Shown: positions 43,414 to 51,184 of the stretch, piece after piece
Position numbering within the stretch: the first letter of the stretch is position 1
Layout: each line of letters opens with the position of its first letter
From: Micromonospora noduli
Lineage (GTDB): Bacteria; Actinomycetota; Actinomycetes; Mycobacteriales; Micromonosporaceae
Assembly: GCF_003264365.1 (NCBI RefSeq)
Contig: NZ_PYAK01000041.1
Span: forward strand, 1-52,432
DNA length: 52,432 nucleotides
Direction of reading: 5' to 3'
Notes under the pieces: model-generated
The model's database searches: none
What the model saw: the letters and a program-made list of their open reading frames with translations, nothing else
Told to the model about the DNA's origin: nothing
Made by a program: the position numbers and the translations under genes

Positions 43414-43433
43414 CTGCAAGATCGCGGGGCGGG
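43347..43433. repeat. 19-bp perfect inverted repeat between PPTase and pseI
   Basis: The arms at 43347-43365 (containing ccccgcgatcttgca) and 43415-43433 are perfect 19-bp complements, with a 49-nt spacer. The left arm is inside the PPTase reading frame and the right arm ends 11 bp before the pseI stop. It can act as a terminator for both genes. The motif looks like a dispersed Micromonospora palindrome (from memory). Confidence 0.85.
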
Positions 43434-43443
43434 GCGGCTGGGG

Positions 43444-44496
43444 TTAGATCTGGTCCCAGCTCAGGGGGGTGCCACGCGGGACGTCGGTGGTGAAGGTGCG
43501 GCCCAGGACCCGGTCGATCTCCACGGGCGCCAGCCCGCCGGCCGGCCGGATCGAGCGGACGTTGTGCGCGGTCACCGGATCGCCGGCCCGGACGTCCTCG
43601 ACCACGAAAAGGGACCGGCGGAACCGTAGCCCCTCCCGCTCCGCGGGGGTCGGTCCGATCGCGGTGCCGCCCAGCGCCTCGTACGCGCGGCCGGACTCGG
43701 CGACCAGGGCCGTGAGCTCCGCCGGGTTCAGGGAGAAGTCCGAGTCCACGCCGCCGTCGGCCCGGTCCAGCGTCACGTGCTTCTCGATGAAGCAGGCGCC
43801 GAGCGCCACCGAGGCGACCGCCACCCCGATGCCGGGGGTGTGGTCGGAGAGCCCGACCGGCACGTCGAACGCGCCGGCCAGCACCGGCAACCGGCGCAGG
43901 TTGCTGTCGGCCGGCGGCGCCGGGTAGGACGCGGTGCAGGCCAACAGGACGATGCCCGCCGCGCCGCCGGCCCGGGCGGTGCGTACGGCGGCGTCGATCT
44001 CGGCGACCGTCGCCATTCCGGTGGAGATCACCATCGGCTTGCCGGTGCTGGCCACAAGTCGGATCAGCGGCAGGTCGACCAGCTCCGACGAGGCGATCTT
44101 GTACGCGGGCGCGCCCAGCGACTCCAGCAGCTCCACGGCGGTCGCGTCGAACGGCGACGAGAAGACGGTCAGGCCCCGCTCGCGGGCCCGCTCGAAGATC
44201 GGGGCGTGCCACTCGTACGGGGTGTGCGCGCGTTCGTAGAGGCGGTACAGGTTCTCCCCGCCCCACAGCTCGTGCCCGCTGGAGATCCGAAACGCCGGGG
44301 TGTCGACGTCGATGGTGATGGTGTCCGGCCGGTACGTCTGGAGCTTGAGCGCGTGCGCCCCGCTCGCGGCCACCGCGTCGACGATGGCCAGCGCCCGGTT
44401 CAGATCGCCGTTGTGGTTGCCGGACATCTCGGCGACCACGAACGGTCGCTCCCCGGCACCGACCGCGTGCGGTCCGATCTTGATTGTCGCCGTCAT
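43444..44496 (-). CDS. pseI: Pseudaminic acid synthase PseI (NeuB family)
   Basis: This 350-residue enzyme condenses the 6-deoxy-altrose derivative with phosphoenolpyruvate. The TIM-barrel part contains VVAEMSGNHNGDLNRALAIV, the metal- and PEP-binding KIASSELVDLPLI and STGMATVAEIDAAV, and CTASYPAP. The C-terminal antifreeze-like SAF domain (VRAGDPVTAHNVRSIRPAGG) closes the active site. The ATG at 44496 has AGAGGTCGG upstream. It is on the minus strand after the GT2 gene. EMSGNHNGDL is characteristic of PseI rather than NeuB or LegI, as far as I recall. Confidence 0.92.
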   Translation of the reverse strand: MTATIKIGPHAVGAGERPFVVAEMSGNHNGDLNRALAIVDAVAASGAHALKLQTYRPDTITIDVDTPAFRISSGHELWGGENLYRLYERAHTPYEWHAPIFERARERGLTVFSSPFDATAVELLESLGAPAYKIASSELVDLPLIRLVASTGKPMVISTGMATVAEIDAAVRTARAGGAAGIVLLACTASYPAPPADSNLRRLPVLAGAFDVPVGLSDHTPGIGVAVASVALGACFIEKHVTLDRADGGVDSDFSLNPAELTALVAESGRAYEALGGTAIGPTPAEREGLRFRRSLFVVEDVRAGDPVTAHNVRSIRPAGGLAPVEIDRVLGRTFTTDVPRGTPLSWDQI

Positions 44497-44586
44497 TCCG
44501 ACCTCTGCTCAGGTACGCCCGCACCGGGGTGCGGTGGTGCTGTCGTCGTCCACCCGGCGGGCGGACGACCTGGGAAATCAGGGCGT

Positions 44587-44607
44587 CGGGAGCCGCCCCG
44601 GCTCCCG
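44587..44607 (-). terminator. 9-bp hairpin after the GT2 gene
   Basis: The stem cgggagccg-CCC-cggctcccg is perfect over 9 bp and lies ~20 bp downstream of the GT2 stop on the minus strand. It probably separates the GT2 transcript from pseI. Confidence 0.6.
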
Positions 44608-44629
44608 GCGTGCTGCGCGGTGGGGTCGA

Positions 44630-45802
44630 TCACGGCAGCCGGCCGACGGCCAGCGCGTCACGCCGCTCCGGCGCGAGCCCACCGTCGCGCGTCGGCCCGG
44701 CGCTCGCCCCTCGCCCCGGGTCCTCGTCGGCGGCGAGCGAACCGCCGTCGGCGCTGACCGCCGGGCCGGGTCGACGCAGGCGACCAGCGACCCGATGGGC
44801 CTGGCGCAGCGCCGAGTACGCCACCCAGTCACCCCGCCCGATGAGGCGGTGCTTGAGCCCGGTCACTCCCGGGGGCAGCGGGTAACCGCCGGTGGGCAGG
44901 TAGCGACGGTAGTGCGCGGCGGCCCGGTGGAAGAAGTCGCGCCGCAGGTGTGGGTGCAGCCGGCCGTCGTTGCCCACCACCACCAGGTAGTGGCTGATCA
45001 TCAGCTCGAACAGCTCGGCCTGCAACCGCTCGTCCGGGTGCTTTCGGGCGACCCAGTCCATCAGCCGCTCGTACTGGGCGAAGGCGTCGAAGTGCCGGCC
45101 GCTGCGGGTGGAGGTGATGGCGCCCTGGCGGCCCTGGCGGTACAGGTAGCAGACCCGGTCCAGCACGGAGATCTTCTCGGCCCCGATCAGCAGGGGGTGG
45201 CTGAAGGGGATGTCCTCGTACCAGCCGGGGAAGAACCGCAGCTCCAACTCGTCCATGAAGTCCCGGCGGACCACCTTGTTCCAGGCGGTGTGCTGCACCC
45301 GCAGCAGCTGCGGCTGGTCGGCCAACCGGGTGACGCCGGTGATCCCGCGCAGCAGCGGGCTGCTCGCGTCGACCTCCCGCCTGCCGCCTTCGTGCATCCG
45401 CAGGTGATCGAGCATCAGCACGTCGGGCTGGTGCTGGCGCAACCGGTCCAGCACCGCCGCGATCGTGCCCGGCGGCAACCAGTCGTCGCTGTCGACGAAC
45501 CAGACGTACCGGCCGGTGGCCACGTCGAGCCCGGCGTTGCGGGCCAGCCCCAGACCCACGTTGCTGCTCAGGTGCACGACGCGCACGCCGTCGCGGCTGA
45601 CCGCGTACGAGCGGAGCATGTCGCCGCAGCCGTCCGGGGAGGCGTCGTCGACGGCGATCAGCTCGACCGCGTCCGACTCGCCCGCCGGGATGTCGGCCCG
45701 GATCGACTCGAGGCACTGGTACAGGTACGCCTCGACGCCGTACACGGGCACGACGATGCTCAGCAGCGGTGCGTGCGTCGGCTCATTGACCACGTCCGCC
45801 AC
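44630..45802 (-). CDS. Family 2 glycosyltransferase
   Basis: This 390-residue GT-A enzyme has an N-terminal SIVVPVYGVEAYLYQCLES, the DDASPDG loop and the metal-binding DxD in YVWFVDSDDWLPPG. The middle carries AWNKVVRRDFMDE and FPGWYEDIPF, typical of family 2 enzymes that build wall teichoic or capsular polymers. A ~45-residue flexible tail follows. The GTG at 45802 is uncertain; an alternative GTG three codons later has AAGGTGG upstream. It lies in the same direction as pseI, so it could transfer Pse or another sugar of the polymer. Confidence 0.85.
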   Translation of the reverse strand: MADVVNEPTHAPLLSIVVPVYGVEAYLYQCLESIRADIPAGESDAVELIAVDDASPDGCGDMLRSYAVSRDGVRVVHLSSNVGLGLARNAGLDVATGRYVWFVDSDDWLPPGTIAAVLDRLRQHQPDVLMLDHLRMHEGGRREVDASSPLLRGITGVTRLADQPQLLRVQHTAWNKVVRRDFMDELELRFFPGWYEDIPFSHPLLIGAEKISVLDRVCYLYRQGRQGAITSTRSGRHFDAFAQYERLMDWVARKHPDERLQAELFELMISHYLVVVGNDGRLHPHLRRDFFHRAAAHYRRYLPTGGYPLPPGVTGLKHRLIGRGDWVAYSALRQAHRVAGRLRRPGPAVSADGGSLAADEDPGRGASAGPTRDGGLAPERRDALAVGRLP

Positions 45803-46057
45803 CTTCGACGACCCGGGTGGCCGGCCCCGGAACCTGACGTTGCCGCCGATGGTGGACTCTCTGAACTCCCGCCCAGCGGAAGGTTAACGCCGGGCGGGTG
45901 GGCGTTTTCGGACCCGGGGATCGCGGGCTCGTGGGGCGGGTGGGATGCGTCCGGTTCACCCGGGAGTGACCCGGTAGGGTGCCTCGGTGCGGCCCTGCCG
46001 GGTCGTCGTGGGCGTCGCCGTCGCGCCGTCCGACGCCGCGACGAGGAGGCTACGACC
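45803..46057. other. Divergent intergenic region
   Basis: This 255-base gap between the divergent GT2 and acyltransferase genes shows no gene of its own. A strong GAGGAGG ribosome-binding site at 46043-46049 belongs to the mini-ORF that follows. Confidence 0.5.
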
Positions 46058-46096
46058 GTGCTGGTGACCCTGCCGAGCGCCGGGATCCCGGCATGA
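46058..46096 (+). CDS. 12-residue upstream ORF coupled to acyltransferase
   Basis: A GTG eight bases after GAGGAGG opens a short frame, (M)LVTLPSAGIPA, whose TGA overlaps the ATG of the acyltransferase (ATGA). The acyltransferase itself has no ribosome-binding site. The mini-ORF probably delivers ribosomes to it by re-initiation. The peptide is not expected to have a function of its own. Confidence 0.5.
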   Translation: MLVTLPSAGIPA

Positions 46097-47328
46097 CGAG
46101 CGTCGCCGCGACGTCGGCCGCCCGGCCCGCACCGGCCCCGCCCCGGCTGCCCTCGCTGACCGGGCTGCGTTGGATCGCCGCGCTGCTGGTCTTCGGCTTT
46201 CACGCCGGCACCATGCGGATCATCGCCGAGCCGGACTACAAGGCTGTCATCGACGCGCTGTTCACCCTCGGTCTCTCCGGGGTGCAGTTCTTCTTCATCC
46301 TCAGTGGGTTCGTGCTGGTCTGGTCGGCCCGGGAGGGGGACTCCCGGCGTACCTTCTGGCGGCGGCGGATCGCCAAGATCTACCCGAACCACCTGGTGCT
46401 GTTCGCGGCGACGCTGGTGGTCGCCTGGTGGTTCGCCGACCCGGTCCTGCCGGCGGCGGCGTTGGAGAACCTGCTGTTGTTGCAGGCGTGGGACCCTCGG
46501 CCGGGCTGGTTCTACAGCATCAACACCGTCAGCTGGTCGCTGTCCTGCGAGTTCTTCTTCTACCTCTGTTTGCCGCTGGCGCTGCCGCTGCTGCGCCGGG
46601 CCCGACCGAAGCTGCTCTGGGCGCTGATCGTCGTGCTGCCGCTGCTGATCCTCGCGCTCTGGCCGGCACAGGAGTTGGTGCCGGAGGTGAGCCGCTGGTG
46701 GTTCACCCAGATCTTCCCGCCGGTGCGGTCGCTGGAGTTCTGGCTGGGCGCGGTGGCGGCCGAATTGATGCGCCGGGGGCTCTGGCGTGGTCCCGGGCTG
46801 ACAGTGGCCAGCGGGATCTTCGTGGTCACCTGGGTGGCGGCCGCGCAGTGGATCCGCGCCGAGCTGTGGACCACGCTGCTCGCGGTCGCGTACCTGTTGG
46901 TGATCACCGCGGCCGCGGACGCGGACGTGCGGGGTCGGCGCTCGCCGTGGCGGTCCCGGCCGGTGGTCTGGCTCGGTGAGGTCTCGTTCGCCTTCTACCT
47001 GGTGCACGTCCTGGTGATGACGAGCGTGCTGCGCTGGAGCGGGACGTGGGGGATCGGCTTCGCGGGCTGGCGTGGCCCGGCCGTGGTGCTCGGCTTCCTG
47101 GCGGCGAACCTGATCCTCGCCGGGCTGCTGCACCGCTTCGTCGAAACCCCGATGATGCGCCGGCTCGCGCCGCGCCGTGCGGCCCGTCCGGCGCCCGTCC
47201 CCCGACAACGGGCGGCCGGCGACGATGACGCACGGGACCCCGCAAGCAGCGCCCGTGGCGAGGTCGACGGACCTGCCGACGAGGTCGGTCAGCCCGCCGG
47301 TCGATCAACGTACGTCGACCTGCGCTGA
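46093..47328 (+). CDS. Acyltransferase-3 family membrane protein
   Basis: This 411-residue polytopic protein has about ten membrane helices. It opens with SLTGLRWIAALLVFGFHAG, the conserved Arg and His of acyltransferase-3, followed by GVQFFFILSGFVLVW and the RRRIAKIYPNHLV motif. SLSCEFFFYLCLPLAL and GEVSFAFYLVHVLV complete the pattern. Members add acetyl or other acyl groups to surface sugars and lipids. The tail of ~60 residues is disordered. Translation probably depends on the upstream mini-ORF. In this locus it may O-acylate the Pse-containing polymer. Confidence 0.88.
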   Translation: MTSVAATSAARPAPAPPRLPSLTGLRWIAALLVFGFHAGTMRIIAEPDYKAVIDALFTLGLSGVQFFFILSGFVLVWSAREGDSRRTFWRRRIAKIYPNHLVLFAATLVVAWWFADPVLPAAALENLLLLQAWDPRPGWFYSINTVSWSLSCEFFFYLCLPLALPLLRRARPKLLWALIVVLPLLILALWPAQELVPEVSRWWFTQIFPPVRSLEFWLGAVAAELMRRGLWRGPGLTVASGIFVVTWVAAAQWIRAELWTTLLAVAYLLVITAAADADVRGRRSPWRSRPVVWLGEVSFAFYLVHVLVMTSVLRWSGTWGIGFAGWRGPAVVLGFLAANLILAGLLHRFVETPMMRRLAPRRAARPAPVPRQRAAGDDDARDPASSARGEVDGPADEVGQPAGRSTYVDLR

Positions 47329-47408
47329 CAACGTCCACCCTGGTCAACGAGGTCGGCGCGGCGTGCTCCGACACGCCCGTGGTCGGTGCGCCCGGGTCGG
47401 CGCGACGG

Positions 47409-47414
47409 TAGCGT
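47409..47414 (+). promoter_or_regulatory. -10 element of a likely leaderless promoter
   Basis: TAGCGT, six bases, then the GTG of the next gene. No ribosome-binding site of the usual strength is seen. Confidence 0.4.
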
Positions 47415-47420
47415 GGGGAC

Positions 47421-47855
47421 GTGCTTCCGGTCGCGTTCACATGTCCGCTGTGGTGGGTGGCGCGCTGGGCGACTCGGGTGCTGACCAGCCTCGCCGTCGT
47501 CGCGGCCCTGGCGCTCGGCGCAGGCCCGGCCACGGCCACGGCCACGGCCGCCACGCCAACACCCGGCCCGGTGCCGACGTCGAGCGCGGTGCCAGCCTCG
47601 GTCGCCGCCGGGTCGCTGACGGCCTGCTACCGCCACTCCGAGGCACACGGTGCGGCCCGCCCGGCCCCGGCGATACCGCCGGAGGCCGCCGAGGAGTCGG
47701 TCCCGACATGGTCGGTCGACACGCCGGTGGCGCTCCCCGGCGATCAGGGCACCATCGCGGCCGGCGTGCTGCCGGTCCGCGCGGCCGAATCTGATCGGCC
47801 GTCCCTCGTCGACGCAGCGGGTGGTCGGGCTTCCCGGGCTCCACCCGGGCGCTGA
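47421..47855 (+). CDS. Putative secreted protein, unknown function
   Basis: This 144-residue protein has a hydrophobic N-terminal segment (WATRVLTSLAVVAALALGAG) and an Ala/Thr/Pro-rich linker, followed by a region rich in Pro and Ala with two early cysteines. It looks like a signal peptide plus a disordered domain. No family is recognised. Possible leaderless start. It lies between the acyltransferase and a membrane-anchored coiled-coil protein, all on the same strand. Confidence 0.55.
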   Translation: MLPVAFTCPLWWVARWATRVLTSLAVVAALALGAGPATATATAATPTPGPVPTSSAVPASVAAGSLTACYRHSEAHGAARPAPAIPPEAAEESVPTWSVDTPVALPGDQGTIAAGVLPVRAAESDRPSLVDAAGGRASRAPPGR

Positions 47856-47988
47856 GCCACCGGGACGACCGTCCCGACACCGCGCCCTGTCGACCCACCC
47901 GCTCCCTGACCCGCCGATCCGTGGCCCGCCGTGGCCCACTGGTCGGCGCGGCTCCCCATCGCACTGCTCTCTCCCCGAGGTGCCGACC

Positions 47989-48759
47989 ATGGAGACCGTC
48001 GTCTTCTACCAGTTCGTGACCGAGATGCCGCGGGCCGCCGCCATCTGGTCGACGCTGTTCCTGCTGACCCTGGGCCTGCTCGCCGTGCTGGCCGCCCGCC
48101 CCGAACGGGACCGGCCAACTGACGACCCGCTCCCGGCCGGGCCCACTCCTCGGGAGCTGGCCGCCGCCGAGGCCGTCGACAGGCGCCGCTACGCCGAGGA
48201 GGTCGCCGTCGCCGCGGCCGGCGCGGCCACCACCGCCAAGCGACGACGCGCCGCGTGGCTGACCGCTCAGGAGCAGCTGGAGCAAGCCTGGATCGGGTAC
48301 GACGAGGCGGACTCCGCCGCGCGTCGCTTCGCGGGCGCCGGGGCGCTGCCCACCCCGCAGACCCCGCACACTCCGGCTGAGTACGCCGCCCGGGAACGCT
48401 ATCTGCACCGGGCGGCGATGGCGGCGTACTGGCGGGGCGACCTGACGATGGCGCAGCTCGGCGACGTGTTCGGGCACCGGCGCGGCTGGGATCCCCGGCG
48501 ACACCCGGTCGAGCAGGAGGTGCTGATCAGCCGGGTGGTCCGGGATGCGCGGCTGGCCGACTACCAGGTGGCCGCCGACCGTGAGCGGGCCGCCTGGCGC
48601 GACGCGGAGTTGGCCGCCGATTCGGCTCGTGCCCTCGCCGAGGAGGCGTACGCCGCGGCGGCCCGGCTACGCCCGACCCTGGTCCCCGCGCGCCGCACGG
48701 TGGCCGGGGCGTTGCGTCCCACCGTCGTGGCACGCTGGCGCCCGGCCCGGGCGGGTTGA
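47989..48759 (+). CDS. Membrane-anchored helical protein, unknown function
   Basis: This 256-residue protein has one N-terminal membrane segment (AIWSTLFLLTLGLLAVLAA) followed by long alanine-rich, charged helices. Two heptad-like regions (ELAAAEAVDRRRYAEEVAVAAAG and ADRERAAWRDAELAADSA) suggest a coiled coil. The middle segment MAAYWRGDLTMAQLGDVFGHRRGWDP may be a small fold. The ATG has GAGGTG seven bases upstream. No known function; I think it is conserved in Micromonospora. Confidence 0.75.
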   Translation: METVVFYQFVTEMPRAAAIWSTLFLLTLGLLAVLAARPERDRPTDDPLPAGPTPRELAAAEAVDRRRYAEEVAVAAAGAATTAKRRRAAWLTAQEQLEQAWIGYDEADSAARRFAGAGALPTPQTPHTPAEYAARERYLHRAAMAAYWRGDLTMAQLGDVFGHRRGWDPRRHPVEQEVLISRVVRDARLADYQVAADRERAAWRDAELAADSARALAEEAYAAAARLRPTLVPARRTVAGALRPTVVARWRPARAG

Positions 48760-49044
48760 GCCCAATCCGTGATGTGAGGCCGGTCACCCAATCGGGAAAC
48801 CGGACGTCCGACGCGATCGGCGGGATTGTTCACGCGATTGTGGCCGCATTGTTTGCGGCCTGTCCGGTTGTCGCCCGCAGGCGTCGCCGTAACCGCTTGT
48901 CCCATCGAGTCACATCATCGGCAATACGCGCAGAAATTGTCGCGCCGATTGGGGTTTACGCAGGTGAACCTGGCTTGGCAGGGCGTTGAGACGCCAGTAG
49001 TGTCGTGCCGTCCGGTGCGGTAACCGATCGCAAGACGCGACGCC
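48760..49044. other. Intergenic region with promoter upstream of the riboswitch
   Basis: No gene is seen. A 7-bp hairpin (ggccgca-ttgtt-tgcggcc, 48842-48860) could end the preceding transcript. Further on, the promoter described at 48975-49003 begins the next transcript. This part is visibly less GC-rich than the coding regions. Confidence 0.5.
48975..49003 (+). promoter_or_regulatory. Promoter of the riboswitch-peptidase transcript
   Basis: TTGGCA (48975-48980), a 17-bp spacer and TAGTGT (48998-49003) make a good HrdB-type promoter. Transcription would start near 49010, ~420 bases before the peptidase GTG, leaving room for the riboswitch. Confidence 0.6.
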
Positions 49045-49190
49045 GCATCGACCCGCTTAATCGTGATCAACGAACCGGGGACCCACCAGTAAGTCCGGGG
49101 TGAATCCGCGAGCCACGGCCCGCGGTAGGGCGTCTTCCCGCCCGAATCCGTCAGCTAACCCGGTAGGCGGTGTCGGAAGGAGTCCCATCC
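49045..49190 (+). ncRNA. c-di-AMP (ydaO-type) riboswitch
   Basis: The region carries the conserved ydaO blocks in order: accgggga, ccggggtgaatccgcgag, ggtaggg, ccgaatccgtcagctaaccc, ggtaggcgg and ggaagga. This matches the class that binds cyclic di-AMP and usually turns expression off. In actinomycetes such switches lie before genes for wall hydrolases and resuscitation factors. The ends are approximate. It lies ~240 nt before the C39-like peptidase gene on the same strand. Recognition is from memory of the consensus, not from a covariance search. Confidence 0.85.
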
Positions 49191-49301
49191 TCGTGCAGCA
49201 CCTTTCCACCCCTCGGTTGTTCCCTCGCCTCCACGGCGCGGCGGTGCACCCGCTCATTCGTCGCGTGACGGTGAGCTGACCCCCCGGGTCATCGCCTTCC
49301 C

Positions 49302-49323
49302 CGCCCGGCCGCGCCGGGCGTTC
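49302..49323 (+). terminator. Possible expression-platform terminator
   Basis: The 8-bp perfect stem cgcccggc-CGC-gccgggcg is followed by a short pyrimidine run (ttcccct). It lies between the riboswitch and the peptidase start, where an off-state terminator would be expected. The U-tract is poor, so this is a suggestion. Confidence 0.4.
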
Positions 49324-49429
49324 CCCTGAGCGGTTCACCATCCGCGGACCACTGTCCGCGCGCTGGCGCCTGCCCGGATACCGGTCCGGCCCCGGTGTGC
49401 CGCTCTCCCCCCGATCCGTGGAGGACCCC

Positions 49430-50266
49430 GTGAAGCACACCCTGCAGCGTCAGCTCCGCCGCCTCGCCACCGAACGCCCGTACCAGATCGTCGCCGCCTC
49501 CGCGGCGGCCCTCGCGATCGCCACCACCACCGGCGCCCTGCTCACCACTGCCGACGACGCCCCGGCCGGCCAGCGCACCGCGACCACTGTCGCCGAGATG
49601 CGCAGCGACGTCGCCGCCTCCCGCGGCGAGGCTCGGGACGCGTCCCCCTCGGCCAGCGCCGTGCCGACCACGGCCGCCCCGGCCACCAGCGCCGCGTCGC
49701 CCGCCGCCAAGGCCAGCAGCAACCCCGACCTGACCCGGAAGCCGGAGCGGCCGAAGCCGCCCGCGACCAAGGTGCTCGACTACGACTACGAGGCGCAGAA
49801 CACGTACTACAACTGCGGCCCGGCGGCCACCCGGAACGCACTCAGCGCCGCCGGCATCGACCGCACCCAGCAGGAGCTCGGCGCCGAGCTGGGCACCACC
49901 GAGATGGGCACCAACTCGGCCGAGGACACCACGCGGGTGCTCAACGCCGAGGTGAAGGGCTCCCCGTACCGGACCCGGATGTTCCCCGGCGCGCCCAGCC
50001 CGGCCCAGATGGACCGCCTCCAGGCCGACGTGGTGAAGGCCATCACCGACGGCCGGGGCGTGGTGGCCAACGTCGTCGGGGACGCCACCGACACCGACGG
50101 CGGCTGGCACTCCTACGGCGGCGGGCACTACATCGCCGTGGTGGGCTACAAGGACAACGGTCGCACCGTACGGATCGCCGACTCGGCGAACCCGGCCGAC
50201 CCGTCGTACTGGATCACCACTATCGACCTGGCCAACTGGATCACCAGCCGGGGCTACTCCGCCTGA
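49430..50266 (+). CDS. Secreted C39-like cysteine peptidase under riboswitch control
   Basis: This 278-residue exported protein has a basic start, a hydrophobic segment (QIVAASAAALAIATTTGALL), a ~70-residue Ser/Ala/Thr/Pro linker, and a papain-like C39 domain. The catalytic residues are C129 (YYNCGPAATRNAL), H233 (GGHYIAVVGY) and D251 (IADSANPAD). It probably cleaves peptides at the cell surface or acts on wall peptides. GTG start at 49430 with GGAGG six bases upstream. The leader carries a c-di-AMP riboswitch, which links it to wall or osmotic stress. It may be anchored by an uncleaved signal. Confidence 0.88.
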   Translation: MKHTLQRQLRRLATERPYQIVAASAAALAIATTTGALLTTADDAPAGQRTATTVAEMRSDVAASRGEARDASPSASAVPTTAAPATSAASPAAKASSNPDLTRKPERPKPPATKVLDYDYEAQNTYYNCGPAATRNALSAAGIDRTQQELGAELGTTEMGTNSAEDTTRVLNAEVKGSPYRTRMFPGAPSPAQMDRLQADVVKAITDGRGVVANVVGDATDTDGGWHSYGGGHYIAVVGYKDNGRTVRIADSANPADPSYWITTIDLANWITSRGYSA

Positions 50267-50281
50267 CCCGGGCACGCTGAC

Positions 50282-50324
50282 CGCCGCGGGCGCCGTCTCC
50301 CACAAGGGGCCGGCGCCCGCGGCG
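50282..50324 (+). terminator. Intrinsic terminator after the peptidase
   Basis: The arms at 50282-50294 and 50312-50324 are perfect 13-bp complements (cgccgcgggcgcc-type, loop 17 nt) and are followed by tttg. It lies 15 bp downstream of the stop codon. Confidence 0.75.
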
Positions 50325-50389
50325 TTTGTCAGCGCGGTCCGTCATCGACGGCTCTCGTACCCGGCCGTGAACCGTGGGAGACTGCGGCC

Positions 50390-51136
50390 GTGGTGGAGAA
50401 GACGGGTGGTCACGCCGGCCGCAGGCCGGTCCTGCTGCTGCTGCACGGCATGGGAGCGACCGGGGACGTGTGGTTGCCCTGGGCCCCGTACCTTGAGCAG
50501 CACTGGCCCGGGCGGTGGCTGGCACCGGACCTCGCCGGCCACGGCTGGGCGTCGCCGCTGCCGTCGTACTCCTTCGCGGGCTTCGCCCAGCAGGTCGCGC
50601 AGGCCCTCGCTCCCGACGACCGGCTCGTCGTGCTCGGGCACTCGCTGGGTGGGGTGGTCGGCCTGGCGCTGGCCGCCCGCGACGCCGGAACGCCGGTGGA
50701 CGCGGTCGTCGGGCTGGGCATCAAGGCGCTCTGGTCACCCGATGAGCTGACCCGCGCGGCCGAGGTCGCCGCCCGCCCGGTGAGCTGGTTCGCCAGCCGC
50801 ACCGAGGCGGCTCGCCGCTACCTGCGGGTCTCCGGGCTGGCCGGCCTGGTCCCGCCGGACCACCCCGTGGTGGACGCCGGGCTGCGCCAGGTCGACGGCC
50901 GGTGGCGCCTCGCCATGGACCCGACCGCCTTCGCCGTCGGCGAGCCCGACCTGACCGCGCTGCTGGCGGCGACCGACGTGCCGGTGGTGCTGGCGCGCGG
51001 GGAGAACGATCCGATGGTCACCGACGAACAGCTCAAGGAGTACGGGGTACCGGTCGCCACGCTGCCCGGTCTCGGGCACAACGCGCACGTGGAGGACCCG
51101 GCGGCGGTGCTGGCGCTGCTGGACCCGTACCGCTGA
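50390..51136 (+). CDS. Alpha/beta hydrolase
   Basis: This 248-residue enzyme has the oxyanion segment LLLLHGMGATGDVW, the nucleophile elbow LGHSLGGVVG (S85), a likely acid in ARGENDPMVT and the histidine in LPGLGHNAHVED. The fold and spacing are those of hydrolases acting on esters, epoxides or lactones. No signal peptide is present. The GTG start has GGGAG nine bases upstream, or alternatively a GAGACT hexamer six bases away. The substrate is unknown. It converges on the TagF-like gene. Confidence 0.88.
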   Translation: MVEKTGGHAGRRPVLLLLHGMGATGDVWLPWAPYLEQHWPGRWLAPDLAGHGWASPLPSYSFAGFAQQVAQALAPDDRLVVLGHSLGGVVGLALAARDAGTPVDAVVGLGIKALWSPDELTRAAEVAARPVSWFASRTEAARRYLRVSGLAGLVPPDHPVVDAGLRQVDGRWRLAMDPTAFAVGEPDLTALLAATDVPVVLARGENDPMVTDEQLKEYGVPVATLPGLGHNAHVEDPAAVLALLDPYR

Positions 51137-51184
51137 GCGGTCAGGGCGGCCGGCCTCGGCTCGACCGCCCTTATGAAACAGACC

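Noticed and set aside
40019..44496. Reading the sugar pathway as legionaminic or sialic acid
   Set aside because: PseB-type dehydratase, PseG-like hydrolase and a GNAT PseH are present, while a NeuC/LegG-type epimerase-hydrolase is not seen.
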